This document shows, piece by piece, positions 16,508 to 25,455 of a stretch of 64,000 bases of DNA. The notes beneath the pieces were generated by a model. That model was not told where the DNA came from. It saw only the letters and a list, made by a program, of their open reading frames with translations, and did not search any database. The translations under genes and the position numbers were made by a program. Source of the DNA: UBA2658 sp964617335 (GTDB taxonomy: Bacteria; Bacillota; Clostridia; Oscillospirales; Oscillospiraceae); NCBI GenBank assembly GCA_964617335.1, contig CAZTXG010000002.1, forward strand, positions 1-64,000. The letters are read 5' to 3'. Position 1 is the stretch's first letter, and each line of letters opens with the position of its first letter.

Positions 16508-18241
16508 ATGAAGAAACATGAACTAAAAAATCTTGCGGCTTATTATAAGCCCCATATGAAGCTCTTTTTAGCTGACCTATTTTTTGCTACTTTAGGCGCG
16601 GCGGCAACCATTATAATCCCGTTGCTCGTCCGCTATATAGCCACAGAAGTTGTGTATTGGGCCGGAAATGAGGCTGTGAGAGCCATAATTAAAATCGTCG
16701 CCTTGATGATAGGGCTTTTGCTTCTTGAAATGTGGTGTAACTATTTTATCACATTTTACGGGCATATGATGGGTGCTAAAATAGAATACACCATGCGAAA
16801 TGAGCTATTTTCCCATTACCACGAGCTTTCCTTCTCATTTTTCGACGACCAGAAAATCGGTCAGCTGATGTCAAGGGTTACAAATGACCTTTTTGATATA
16901 AGCGAACTGCTCCACCACGGGCCGGAGGAGCTTGTTATATCGGCGATAAAGCTTATAGGCACCTTCTCGGTGCTTCTTGTAATAAACTGGCAGCTTGCCC
17001 TTATTGCCTTTGCCCCTGTGCCTTTTATGCTGTGGTTTGCCATAATATATAACAGGAAGATGAAGTCTGCCTTTGTAAGAAACAGGGCGAGAATAGCGGA
17101 TATAAACGCCACTATGGAAGACAGCCTTTCAGGGGTGCGGGTTGTGCGCTCCTTTGCCAATGAGGAGCATGAAATTGAAAAATTCAGCCGCGGCAACAGG
17201 CGCTTTGTAAGCAGCAAGAAAAATAGCTACCGCTACATGGCAACCTATCATACTGTTTTAAATGCTTTGACCACAATGATAACCATAGCGGTTGCGGGCT
17301 TCGGCACCATTTTGCTGACTCAAGGTCAGGTGAAAATTGAGGATCTTCTTATATTTCTCCTTTACATCAGCAACTTCACAGAGCCTATAAAAAAGCTGGT
17401 TTTCATAACGGAATCCTTCCAAAATGGCCTTTCCGGCTATGAGCGCTTTCGTGAGATGCTCTCTATTGAACCGGAAATCGAGGACGCTCCTGATGCAGTT
17501 GAGCTTAGTGAGGTTAAAGGCGATATACGCTTCGAGGGAGTTTCCTTCAGCTATGGCGACTCCGCCGAAGTATTTGAAAAGCTGGATCTTTTCGTTCCGG
17601 CAGGAGATAATATTGCCCTTGTCGGCTCCTCCGGTGTTGGAAAAACCACCCTTTGCAGCCTGATACCCCGCTTTTACGAGGTTTCCGAGGGCAGCATTTC
17701 CATAGACGGCATCGATATAAGAAAAATAAAAACAAAAAGTCTGCGAGAGCACATAGGCATAGTCCAGCAGGATGTCTATCTTTTTGCCGGCACCGTTATG
17801 GAAAACATACGTTACGGAAAGCCCGATGCAACAGATGAGGAAATAATAGAAGCGGCAAAAAGAGCCAATGCCCATGAGTTTATAATGGAGCTGCCGGAAG
17901 GTTATGACTCTGACGTGGGGCAGTCCGGAGTGAAGCTCTCCGGCGGACAAAAACAAAGACTTTCCATAGCAAGAGTTTTTCTTAAAAACCCGCCCATACT
18001 CATTTTTGACGAGGCCACAAGCGCCTTGGACAACGAAAGCGAGAGGGTTGTTAAAGAATCCATGCAGGAGCTTGCCCGAGGCAGAACAAGCATAGTTATA
18101 GCTCACAGGCTTTCAACTGTGCGAAATGCCCGCCGCATACTGGTTTTGACCCATGAAGGAATAGCCGAGGAAGGCAGCCATGAGGAGCTTCTTGAAAAAG
18201 ACGGAGCCTACTCCGCCCTTTATAATGCCGTGCTGCTTTAG
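16508..18241 (+). CDS. ABC exporter, fused membrane and ATPase domains (MsbA/LmrA type)
   Basis: 577 residues, a half-transporter that works as a dimer. Six membrane helices span about residues 15-310. The nucleotide-binding domain follows with Walker A (GSSGVGKTT), signature LSGGQKQR, Walker B (ILIFDEATSALD) and the H-loop (IAHRLSTV). Such proteins export drugs, lipids or peptides; the cargo cannot be predicted. An ATG at 16496 contains the ribosome site itself (GGAGGT), so translation most likely begins at the ATG at 16508, four codons later. The attenuator-like leader suggests induction by a compound that stalls ribosomes, as seen for several antibiotic-resistance genes, but this is inference. 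Confidence 0.92.
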   Translation: MKKHELKNLAAYYKPHMKLFLADLFFATLGAAATIIIPLLVRYIATEVVYWAGNEAVRAIIKIVALMIGLLLLEMWCNYFITFYGHMMGAKIEYTMRNELFSHYHELSFSFFDDQKIGQLMSRVTNDLFDISELLHHGPEELVISAIKLIGTFSVLLVINWQLALIAFAPVPFMLWFAIIYNRKMKSAFVRNRARIADINATMEDSLSGVRVVRSFANEEHEIEKFSRGNRRFVSSKKNSYRYMATYHTVLNALTTMITIAVAGFGTILLTQGQVKIEDLLIFLLYISNFTEPIKKLVFITESFQNGLSGYERFREMLSIEPEIEDAPDAVELSEVKGDIRFEGVSFSYGDSAEVFEKLDLFVPAGDNIALVGSSGVGKTTLCSLIPRFYEVSEGSISIDGIDIRKIKTKSLREHIGIVQQDVYLFAGTVMENIRYGKPDATDEEIIEAAKRANAHEFIMELPEGYDSDVGQSGVKLSGGQKQRLSIARVFLKNPPILIFDEATSALDNESERVVKESMQELARGRTSIVIAHRLSTVRNARRILVLTHEGIAEEGSHEELLEKDGAYSALYNAVLL

Positions 18242-18285
18242 CTTAAAAGCTGCTGTGCAAAGCTTTTTATCAGGCATTTTCAATT

Positions 18286-18328
18286 AAAAAAAGAGGAGGC
18301 GGACTAAAAAATCCGCTTCCTCTTTTTT
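18286..18328. terminator. Bidirectional terminator between ABC exporter and rpoN
   Basis: AAAAAGAGGAGGCGGA pairs with TCCGCTTCCTCTTTTT around a short A-rich loop, giving T-runs on both strands between convergent genes. The rest of 18242-18490 shows nothing further. Confidence 0.85.
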
Positions 18329-18490
18329 AATATCCGGCTGACAAAAAGTGACCTTATAGCGTTATGAATGCATGGTCTTCGTTCTTCCCAGACCGTCTGC
18401 CTTTTAGATATCTAAGCCAAAAGCCCTGGAAGGAAAAAGCTTTTCCAACAAAGTTTTATAAGCAGCTTTGCTATAAGAAAGCACAGGGGC

Positions 18491-19810
18491 CTAAGAGTAA
18501 ATGCGTCTTCTAAAGGAAGGGGGTATGCCCATTTCATCGCGGTATTTTGCAACGGTGCGCCGGCTGACGTTTATGCCTGTGCGGCGCAGGGCATCCACTA
18601 TTGCCTCATCGCTCATGGGGGACCTGCGGTCCTCGTTGTGGATTATGGCCTGAATACTGCTTTCAATGCCGATTTTTGTAATCAGGGGGTGGGAATCAAC
18701 AGAACTTTTCGGGAAAAAGTAGTCCGTGGGGAACATCCCCCAGGAGCACTCCACATATTTGTCCTTTAAGGCACGGCTGACTGTGGATTCACTTCTGCCA
18801 ATTTTCTCGGCAAGCTCTTTCCGGTTATAGGGCCGCAGAGACTCAGGGCCAAACTCGAAAAAATCACGCTGACTTGCAAGAAGCTGGGAAGCGCAGGCCA
18901 TAAGGGTTTCGCAGCGCTGACGGATACTGTCTTTAAGCCACTGAGCCTTTTTCATATTATTGTCAAGAAAGCTTCGGACAGTTTCGTTGTCCGTCTCGTT
19001 ATATATTTTAATGTAGGTGTCATCGATAATTAAACTATCGGCGGCGATTTGGTTAAGCTCAACCACAAATTGACCGTCTTTTTTTATAATCCTTATATCC
19101 GGAGATATATACTCATTTCCTGCAAGGCGCCCCTCAAGCATTAGGGGCTTGGGGTTCAAAGAGCGTATGGCCTGCTGGGCATTTACAACTCTATGGAGGG
19201 GGATGCCGGTTTTTCTGGCGATTTGGGGAAGCTTGTTTTTTCCCAAAAGCTCAAGATGGCTTTGTGCCACCTTCCATGCATCGCTGTCTTTAAGACCACG
19301 GCGCTCAAGCTGAAGCAGGATGCATTCTCTGGGGTTAAAGGCGCCGACTCCGGCAGGCTCCAAAGACTGAAGGGCATCTAAAGCTGTTTTAAGATCGTCA
19401 AGAGAAAGATGGGCTGCCTGAACCAGCCTTTCAACATCGTCATAGCAGAGGTAGCCGTTTTCGTCCAGCAGATATATAAGGGCATAGCCTATGCGCTGGA
19501 TATGCTCGGGCAGCTTTAACATGGCAAGCTGGATGCGAAGTGACACTATGGGCGAATCATTGTCGTCTGTAACACGCTCGGATATATCGTCGCTGTCTCC
19601 GTATTCGGGACGGAAGCGGGAGGAGCGGCGGCACTTTTCCGCATAATCTATGCTATCAAAGGTGATGACGGGGTTTTCCTCGATTTCTTTTACAAGGTAC
19701 TCGTAAAGCTCTGCCGAGGGCATTTGCAAAACAGAAAGAGATTGGAGCATACGGGGAGACAGTATTTGCGCCTGCTCCTGAAGCTGCTGTGCGCCGAATC
19801 CATAATCCAT
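18491..19810 (-). CDS. rpoN: RNA polymerase sigma-54 factor
   Basis: 439 residues. Region I at the N-terminus is glutamine- and leucine-rich (QQLQEQAQILSPRMLQSLSVLQMP) and inhibits open-complex formation until an activator ATPase acts. The core-binding region follows. The C-terminal DNA-binding part has a helix-turn-helix (KELAEKIGRSESTVSRAL) and the RpoN box (SRRTVAKYRDEMGIPPS). RpoN directs polymerase to GG-N10-GC (-24/-12) promoters, one of which is found at 31061-31074 in this window. TAAGGAGGTG precedes the start. The required bacterial enhancer-binding protein is not encoded in this window. Confidence 0.96.
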   Translation of the reverse strand: MDYGFGAQQLQEQAQILSPRMLQSLSVLQMPSAELYEYLVKEIEENPVITFDSIDYAEKCRRSSRFRPEYGDSDDISERVTDDNDSPIVSLRIQLAMLKLPEHIQRIGYALIYLLDENGYLCYDDVERLVQAAHLSLDDLKTALDALQSLEPAGVGAFNPRECILLQLERRGLKDSDAWKVAQSHLELLGKNKLPQIARKTGIPLHRVVNAQQAIRSLNPKPLMLEGRLAGNEYISPDIRIIKKDGQFVVELNQIAADSLIIDDTYIKIYNETDNETVRSFLDNNMKKAQWLKDSIRQRCETLMACASQLLASQRDFFEFGPESLRPYNRKELAEKIGRSESTVSRALKDKYVECSWGMFPTDYFFPKSSVDSHPLITKIGIESSIQAIIHNEDRRSPMSDEAIVDALRRTGINVSRRTVAKYRDEMGIPPSFRRRIYS

Positions 19811-19864
19811 TGTGCAAAGTCACCTCCTTATTTTAGCCATGTTTTTATGTGTTATTACAGTGTC

Positions 19865-20428
19865 TTATTCTTGCATCCTATCCTTACTGAAAAAGTTTGT
19901 TTTAATAAATCTCTTAAGAAGATAATGTGCTGCAAAGGCTGCCAGTGTTCCCACAATAATACCGCCTAAAATATCTGTGGGGTAATGGACTCCAACATAC
20001 AGCCTTGAAAGGGATATTGCCGCTGCTAAGATATAAGACCAGGCGCCTTTTTTGCCGAAGGCCAAGCTAAGGCCCGCGGCAGAGGCAAAGCTTGCGTTTG
20101 TGTGGCCGGAGGGGAAGGAAAAGGAAGTTTCCGGCGGCACAAGTATAGAAAGCCCTTCTATCATCTCATAGGGCCTTGTTCTGGCGAAAAGGTCTTTTAA
20201 AACCAAATCGTTTAAAAGAAAGGCAAGAAGCAGGCACATGAGCATTTCAAAGCCGCCCCGTCTGGTTTTTTTCGGGATAAGCAGGGCGAGGCCGAGGATT
20301 ATCCATATAATGCCGTTGTCGCCCAGCTTAGTTATAAAAGTTACTATAGGGTTTAAAAATTCATTTCTAAGGTGTTCCTGTATGAACAAAAGAACCGATG
20401 CGTCAAAATTAAAAATTGCTTCCGTCAT
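19865..20428 (-). CDS. PAP2-family phosphatase
   Basis: 187 residues with five or six membrane helices. The three phosphatase motifs are KDLFARTRP (KxxxxxxRP), PSGHTNAS with the catalytic His, and SRLYVGVHYPTD with the nucleophile His. Likely substrates are undecaprenyl diphosphate (the BcrC role in cell-wall lipid recycling) or phosphatidic acid/PGP; sequence alone does not decide. The start overlaps the stop of the upstream hexapeptide-protein gene by four bases, so the two are coupled. Confidence 0.88.
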   Translation of the reverse strand: MTEAIFNFDASVLLFIQEHLRNEFLNPIVTFITKLGDNGIIWIILGLALLIPKKTRRGGFEMLMCLLLAFLLNDLVLKDLFARTRPYEMIEGLSILVPPETSFSFPSGHTNASFASAAGLSLAFGKKGAWSYILAAAISLSRLYVGVHYPTDILGGIIVGTLAAFAAHYLLKRFIKTNFFSKDRMQE

Positions 20429-21138
20429 GACTTAAGCTCCACTATATCATTTTCTTCCATTTGCAGCTCCCTGGGGTGATATACTCTTTTTTGGGCGGGG
20501 ATAAAGCCGCGGATGTTGGTGAGAGGGTATATCCAGCTATATGGGCCTATGTGGCTGCCCGGCTGGGTAACGCAATTTGCCCCCAGCCTTGCGCTGTCCC
20601 CAAGAATACAGCCGAAAAAGCTATCCCCCAAATCCACCTGCTCGCCGTCAATTTTTATGGTGGCGTTAGACTGGTTGAATTTCCGGTTAGCGGTTATGAC
20701 TCCGCTGCCGATTCTGGCGCTTGCCCCCAAAACACAGTCTCCCGCAAAGGCGAGGGAAGCAACCTTTGAGCCGCCGAACATCACACAGTGTTTAAGCTCG
20801 CTGCCGTGGCCGACACAGCAGCCGTCGGCAATTATGCTGTTTGGACGAATTACAGCGCCGGGCATAATCTCACAATTTCTTCCTATATAAACAGGACCTA
20901 TAACAGTAACGTCATTATAGATAACAGTGCCTTCGCCTATATAGTAGTTTCCGTGGAGATTCGGAGCGCTGCCACGGATTTCCCCGTGGTTTTCCATTAT
21001 ATTTTTATCAACAAGAGTATCCTTTAAGTATACTTTTGCCTTCTGAAGTATCTCATAGGTTTCCGTAAGCCCGTCAAAAAAGTGAGGAACGGGGAATTTT
21101 TCGAGTTTTTTAAAGTAATAGCTTATTTTTGTTGACAT
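20425..21138 (-). CDS. Left-handed beta-helix (hexapeptide) protein, GlmU-like acyltransferase/nucleotidyltransferase fragment family
   Basis: 237 residues. Most of the protein consists of hexapeptide repeats ([LIV]GxxxxI type: YIGEGTVIYNDVTVIGPVYIGRNCEIMPGAVI), which fold into a left-handed beta-helix as in the C-terminal acetyltransferase half of GlmU. The N-terminal nucleotidyltransferase half of GlmU is absent. The protein ends with a polar segment (FIPAQKRVYHPRELQMEEND). It probably transfers an acyl group to a sugar nucleotide or acts as a trimeric scaffold; the substrate is unknown. TTTCCTCCTTTT upstream on the plus strand gives a good ribosome site. It is coupled to the PAP2 gene, which hints at cell-envelope work. 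Confidence 0.8.
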   Translation of the reverse strand: MSTKISYYFKKLEKFPVPHFFDGLTETYEILQKAKVYLKDTLVDKNIMENHGEIRGSAPNLHGNYYIGEGTVIYNDVTVIGPVYIGRNCEIMPGAVIRPNSIIADGCCVGHGSELKHCVMFGGSKVASLAFAGDCVLGASARIGSGVITANRKFNQSNATIKIDGEQVDLGDSFFGCILGDSARLGANCVTQPGSHIGPYSWIYPLTNIRGFIPAQKRVYHPRELQMEENDIVELKS

Positions 21139-21192
21139 TCTTTCCTCCTTTTGCTTTATGAAGCAAGAGCCATGGTTTTTTGCTCTTTGGCC

Positions 21193-22131
21193 TTAATATT
21201 TATATATGCCGCCGCCTATAAATTCACGCAGCAAAGACTCCGGTGCCACAAGAGCCGGATCTATAGCTTCAAACTTATCAAAGGCGGGCACTATGGAGCG
21301 AAGCTCCTGATAGCGGGGGGTACCCTCGGGCACACCACGGAAAAGATCCTCGGCTATGGTTTTCATCACGCAGACCTCATAGGCAAAAGAGGAGTCAAAC
21401 TTTAAAGCGGCCTTATCTTTAAAGGGGCTTATATTCAACTTTTCACCTCGGCGGACATTTGCCCAAAGGCTGAGGGTATATTCCGGCGCTGCCCCGCGGA
21501 ACTTATAGTCCCGCACAACCCGGCGGACAAGGCGCATCCAAGTGCCCTTAAAGCAGACAGAGCCGTTTTCGTCCTCAACATTGGAGCGGGCGCTTATATA
21601 TAGCTTCAGCGCATCGGGGTGGGCATCGGTTAACTCATCGTTTAAAGCGTGTATGCCTTCAACTACGACAACATCGTTTTTACCTATTTTTAAAGTCTGC
21701 GAGGGTTTATCTGCCCTGCGCTGCTCGGAAAATATATATTTGGGCACATCTATTGGGCCGCCTTCTCTAAGCCGATTGAAATGCTCGGTTAGAAGGTCCA
21801 TATCAACACAATGGGGGGATTCCAAATCGATTTTACCGTCTTGAGTTTTGGGTGAATTGTTATTTACCGTGCGAAAATAGCTGTCCATAGCCAAGGCATG
21901 GGTCATAATACCGCGGGAGCGAAGCTCCTCTTCAATTTTTTTGGAAGTTGTGGTTTTGCCGCTTCCCGAAGGGCCGGAGATAAGAACAATAGGACTGTTT
22001 GAAAGGTTTTCCACAATCAGATCCGCAGCGTGAACCACCCTGTCGTGGTAAATTGAATCACATTTTCTGATTAATTCCTCAGGATTATTTCTAGCCATGC
22101 TATTAATTTCGTCTATTTTGTATGCTACCAT
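21193..22131 (-). CDS. Uridine kinase-like P-loop nucleoside kinase
   Basis: 312 residues. The Walker A is GPSGSGKTTTSKKI (about residues 52-65). The downstream pattern DSYFRTVNNNSPKTQDGKIDLESP and VVVVEGIHALNDEL fits the uridine kinase/phosphoribulokinase family (DDFY and EGIHAL-like motifs). The clostridial relatives often carry an N-terminal TGS-like extension; here only about 45 residues precede the P-loop. It probably phosphorylates a pyrimidine nucleoside, but the ligand is not certain. The ATG at 22129-22131 has AAAGGAGA upstream and overlaps the hemZ stop by seven bases. The longer frame up to 22302 lies inside hemZ and is rejected. Confidence 0.82.
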   Translation of the reverse strand: MVAYKIDEINSMARNNPEELIRKCDSIYHDRVVHAADLIVENLSNSPIVLISGPSGSGKTTTSKKIEEELRSRGIMTHALAMDSYFRTVNNNSPKTQDGKIDLESPHCVDMDLLTEHFNRLREGGPIDVPKYIFSEQRRADKPSQTLKIGKNDVVVVEGIHALNDELTDAHPDALKLYISARSNVEDENGSVCFKGTWMRLVRRVVRDYKFRGAAPEYTLSLWANVRRGEKLNISPFKDKAALKFDSSFAYEVCVMKTIAEDLFRGVPEGTPRYQELRSIVPAFDKFEAIDPALVAPESLLREFIGGGIYKY

Positions 22132-23588
22132 AGGGTCTCCTTTATTTTTTCCTTGCTTTTTATAATTTTGTCTATGCCATTTATATACTCTGCCGGATAT
22201 TTGGGGTTGAAAATTCTTTCCAGCCGCCCGTTTTCCGCGCAAAGCTTTGTAGAGGCGCCGCCGCCCATAGAAATGATGCTGCAAAGCTCCTCCATTATAC
22301 ATATGTTATAAATATTCCCTTTGCTGCCCCGCTGCCAACCGATATTTTCAAAGCCGCCGGACATATATTTCTGCCTGTAAAGATAGTATGGCTCATAACC
22401 CGCGGAAAAAAGCGAGGCACTTGCGTATTCCAGCATTTCCGAAACCTGTTTTGCTGTGGGCTTTCCCGTTTCTTCAAGCATAATGCTGCTGCCTTTTTTA
22501 AGGGAAAGGGTGTGTACGGTGATATTTTCCGGAGCTATTTCCAAAACAGTGTCCAAGGTTTTTTTAAAGGTATCCGGAGTGTCCAAAGGAAGCCCCGCTA
22601 TAAGGTCCATATTTATTTCAAGGCCGCCCACAATAGCCGCCTCATCCAAGGCACGAAAAATATCTTTTGCTGTGTGGCGGCGGCCTATGGCCTCAAGAAC
22701 CCTGTCGTCCATGGTTTGGGGGTTTATGCTGACCCGTGTAACGCCGTGAGCCTTTAAAACTCTTAGCTTTTCCACGTTTATGGTGTCTGGCCGGCCGGCC
22801 TCAACAGTAAATTCCCGAAGAGAGCTAAGGTCAAAGGCCGAATAAAGCTTTTCGCAAAGCTTGTGAAGCTGATCTGCCGAAAGAGTTGTTGGGGTGCCTC
22901 CCCCAAGGTAAAGAGAGATAGGTCGAAGCTTAAGCTCTTTTAAAACTGCGGCTGTGGCCTCAATTTCGGAATAAAGAGCCTCCAGAAAAGGCGGGATAAG
23001 CTCCATGCTTTTTGAGACAGACTGACTTACAAAACTGCAATATGAGCAGCGTGTGGGGCAAAAAGGTATGCCCACATAAAGACAGACATCTCCAGGCGAA
23101 AGACAGGCTGAGCAGGCAAGACCGGCACGGGCAGCGTATAGGCATAAAAGCGCCCTGTCCCTAGATACGTCATAGTCTTTGCAAAACCGTGAAACAGCCA
23201 GAGCCTCGCTCATCCCTTCTTCAAGAAGGTTTGACATAAGCTTTGCCGGACGTATGCCCGTGAGAGCCCCCCAGATAGGGCGGGGCAGACCGGAACGTAT
23301 CACTGCACGATAAAATGAGAGCCTTATTATCTTCTGGAGATAACGGTCTTTAGAAAGCTCATCTGTAATCATGTGTTTTGCTGCAGAGGCCCTGCCTATA
23401 TACTTTTTGCCGGAAAGATTAAGAGAGCAAAAGGCGGTATAATATTTTTCACCCTTGGAAAGTGAGAGGCATACCCTGTCTCCCGAAGGGGGCCCTTCGG
23501 GGTATTCGGGTTTTTCGCCGGGGAACAGAGAAAGCAAAATCTGCTCGGCGGCATATTTGTAATTATGGCCGGAAAAATAAATTCTCAT
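22125..23588 (-). CDS. hemZ: HemZ-type coproporphyrinogen III dehydrogenase-like radical SAM enzyme
   Basis: 487 residues. The radical SAM motif is CPTRCSYCSF (CxxxCxxC) near residue 175, preceded by a roughly 160-residue N-terminal domain (MRIYFSGHNYKY onward) characteristic of HemZ rather than HemN or HemW. GGGTPTTLSADQL follows as the SAM-binding GGE-like motif. HemZ was proposed to oxidise coproporphyrinogen III anaerobically, but its biochemical role remains less certain than that of HemN, and no other haem genes lie here. It is the first gene of a unit with the kinase-like gene. The ribosome site (AAAAGG) is modest. Confidence 0.88.
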   Translation of the reverse strand: MRIYFSGHNYKYAAEQILLSLFPGEKPEYPEGPPSGDRVCLSLSKGEKYYTAFCSLNLSGKKYIGRASAAKHMITDELSKDRYLQKIIRLSFYRAVIRSGLPRPIWGALTGIRPAKLMSNLLEEGMSEALAVSRFCKDYDVSRDRALLCLYAARAGLACSACLSPGDVCLYVGIPFCPTRCSYCSFVSQSVSKSMELIPPFLEALYSEIEATAAVLKELKLRPISLYLGGGTPTTLSADQLHKLCEKLYSAFDLSSLREFTVEAGRPDTINVEKLRVLKAHGVTRVSINPQTMDDRVLEAIGRRHTAKDIFRALDEAAIVGGLEINMDLIAGLPLDTPDTFKKTLDTVLEIAPENITVHTLSLKKGSSIMLEETGKPTAKQVSEMLEYASASLFSAGYEPYYLYRQKYMSGGFENIGWQRGSKGNIYNICIMEELCSIISMGGGASTKLCAENGRLERIFNPKYPAEYINGIDKIIKSKEKIKETLW

Positions 23589-23752
23589 ATCAATTTAGAA
23601 TACCTTTTCTTTTATCCCTAGTCAAGCAAAAATGAGCATATATCCTAAAATCTTACAAAATGATAAGGTGAAAACAGGAGATAATATACTGTCGGAGCTT
23701 ATTTAGCGACATACTTCTACCGAAAAAGCCGGCTATATAAGGATAAAATCAT

Positions 23753-23790
23753 AAGGGGACACCGCAAGAAAAATCTTGCGGTATCCCCTT
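23753..23790 (-). terminator. Terminator-like hairpin after the GNAT gene
   Basis: A 17-bp near-perfect stem (AAGGGGACACCGCAAGA with TCTTGCGGTATCCCCTT, loop AAAA) lies 25 bases downstream of the minus-strand GNAT stop. The T-tract on that strand is weak. Confidence 0.65.
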
Positions 23791-23814
23791 AAAGCTTTCG
23801 ACAATTATTCTTGG

Positions 23815-24384
23815 CTAACAACAGGATTCAGAACTTGCGCTGCAGGATTCACACTGCATCTGCTTTATCATGTCGCAGTCACAGCCGCCGGCCTTATCTG
23901 TCTGTATGCGGCGCTCCACTAAAACAAGACTGCGCCAGACCCCAAAGCGGTCTTTTGCAACCCTTTCTCTTGTTCCAACTGTGCGGAAGGAGCATTTTTC
24001 AAAGACAGAAAGCTTTGGGCGGTTAGACTCAAACACTTCAGCCTCCAAAAGCCAGTAGCCGGCTTTTTCGGATTCCTCCGCCAGAGCGGATAAAAGCTCT
24101 GCGGCAGCTTCGCCCCCGCTGTGGTCGGCATCAAGGTATATGCTAACAGAGGCCACGCCTTTATAAGCCTCCAAAGGTGACACGGAGGAGAGAGCTGCCC
24201 AGCCCACAACACTGTAATCATCCTCAATTACAAGGCGGCAGTCCGGCAGGTTGCTTACATCCCACTGGTCAAAATCCGGACATTCAAGGAGAAAGCTGTC
24301 GTTGTTAGATTGAATGGCCTGGTATAAAATCTCAACAGCCTCGGGCCAGTCGCCCCGTTCCATAGGTCTTATGTTTAGTTCCAT
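23815..24384 (-). CDS. GNAT acetyltransferase with cysteine-rich C-terminal tail
   Basis: 189 residues. The first about 160 match the phosphinothricin-type GNAT N-acetyltransferases (LNIRPMERGDWPEAVEILYQ at the start, SVVGWAALSSVS, YLDADHSGGEAAAELLSAL as the acetyl-CoA loop). In place of the usual RxxGxG, the pyrophosphate loop reads HSGGEA. The tail from about residue 166 holds GGCDCDMIKQMQCESC and ends SSESCC, with six cysteines, unlike ordinary members; it may bind metal. The start at 24382-24384 (MELNIRPM) has GGAGG five bases upstream, within the codons of a longer frame that is therefore rejected. The substrate is unknown. Confidence 0.8.
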   Translation of the reverse strand: MELNIRPMERGDWPEAVEILYQAIQSNNDSFLLECPDFDQWDVSNLPDCRLVIEDDYSVVGWAALSSVSPLEAYKGVASVSIYLDADHSGGEAAAELLSALAEESEKAGYWLLEAEVFESNRPKLSVFEKCSFRTVGTRERVAKDRFGVWRSLVLVERRIQTDKAGGCDCDMIKQMQCESCSASSESCC

Positions 24385-24463
24385 AAGCGCCTCCATAAAT
24401 TTTATTTTATATTCCCGTTCTTTAAATCAGAAAAAGCACGGGTAAAGGTCTGCATTTTAAAAA

Positions 24464-25081
24464 CTATAATGAATCAAGATAAGAAGAAACATCAAAAGGT
24501 TCAACAGGCAGGTCTTTTCTAAGATAAAGGGGGTGATGGGGGTGGCCCTTTAAAGTGCGTTTTCCAACCTTTAGCCAAAGGGCCTCATACTTTTGGCCAA
24601 TCTCAGTCATGTCTCTAACACAAGAGGCCAGGTATGAGCGCTTTTCGATCACGGCGCCCCAGGCTGCCCATATATGGGGACGGCCAGAGGGGCCAAGCTC
24701 TGAGAGCATATATTCAAAGGCTTTCATATTTTCACGGTGCAGCTGGGAATTTATTGTCTTATCCATATCGTTAGGCCGGGTTGCCCGCTGGGCGTAGACA
24801 TTAAACATTATAAAGCTGTCGAAGCCGTTTCCCTCGGCTATCCGTGAAACAGACTTTAAGGTGTTGTCTAAAGCGCCGGGAACGGCAGTTGAGGGGTTAA
24901 CGCCGATACAAATAAGAGGATTTTGTCCCCTTGTCCCCAAGATATAGCGGTATTCCGAGTAAAGCTCGGGTATGTAAATCCACTTTTCCCTATCGTAAGA
25001 GCAGGGCTCAAGACGCTGGGAAAGGGCTTCGGAAAAAGATAAAACGGAAACATTTTGAGTACAGGCTGCCGGTATATGCAT
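24464..25081 (-). CDS. DUF1643 family protein
   Basis: 205 residues. The family core is visible: RYILGTRGQNPLICIGVNPSTA, then DNTLKSVSRIAEGNGFDSFIMFNVYAQRATRP and a later AAWGAVIEKRSYL. DUF1643 proteins are found in bacteria and phages, and their function is not known. A GTG at 25091-25093 could add four residues, but AGGTGG positions the ribosome better for the ATG at 25079-25081 (MHIPAACTQN). It stands alone with no revealing neighbours. Confidence 0.78.
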   Translation of the reverse strand: MHIPAACTQNVSVLSFSEALSQRLEPCSYDREKWIYIPELYSEYRYILGTRGQNPLICIGVNPSTAVPGALDNTLKSVSRIAEGNGFDSFIMFNVYAQRATRPNDMDKTINSQLHRENMKAFEYMLSELGPSGRPHIWAAWGAVIEKRSYLASCVRDMTEIGQKYEALWLKVGKRTLKGHPHHPLYLRKDLPVEPFDVSSYLDSL

Positions 25082-25093
25082 ATGTAAATCCAC

Positions 25094-25455
25094 CTTTTTT
25101 TGCTTATTCGATTGTATGTCTCTTGAAGGTCAAAGTCAAGAGCATATAAAAGCCGCCTTGCTCATAGGGGGGCAAAATTAGAAAAAATCAAAGAGAAGCT
25201 GAAGATTAAAAACAATACATTATTGCATGAATCCTTTGTCCCAACGCCGGAAGCAGCATGAATTTACTTGAAATATTATCCAAAAGTATTTAGCAACTTT
25301 TATATGGAACAACAAATTTTTAGAGCAATTTTAACAAAAAATCAAAATGACTCACAAAATTTCTTGCACATCTTGCCATAGGGGAATAGAGTGTATCCGT
25401 ATGGTGAAGACAAACAGCAAATACAGGCTCTATAATTAAACACAGGAGGAGAATC
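25094..25455. other. Intergenic region upstream of dehydratase pair 1
   Basis: AT-rich, 362 bases. A TATAAT at 25431-25436 lies only about 20 bases before the pair 1 start and has no convincing -35. No GG-N10-GC sigma-54 element, no terminator and no RNA gene were found. Confidence 0.5.

Noticed and set aside
25350..25380. TTGCAC...TTGCC as a possible sigma-54 promoter before pair 1
   Set aside because: There is no GG ten bases before the GC; spacing and -24 element do not fit.
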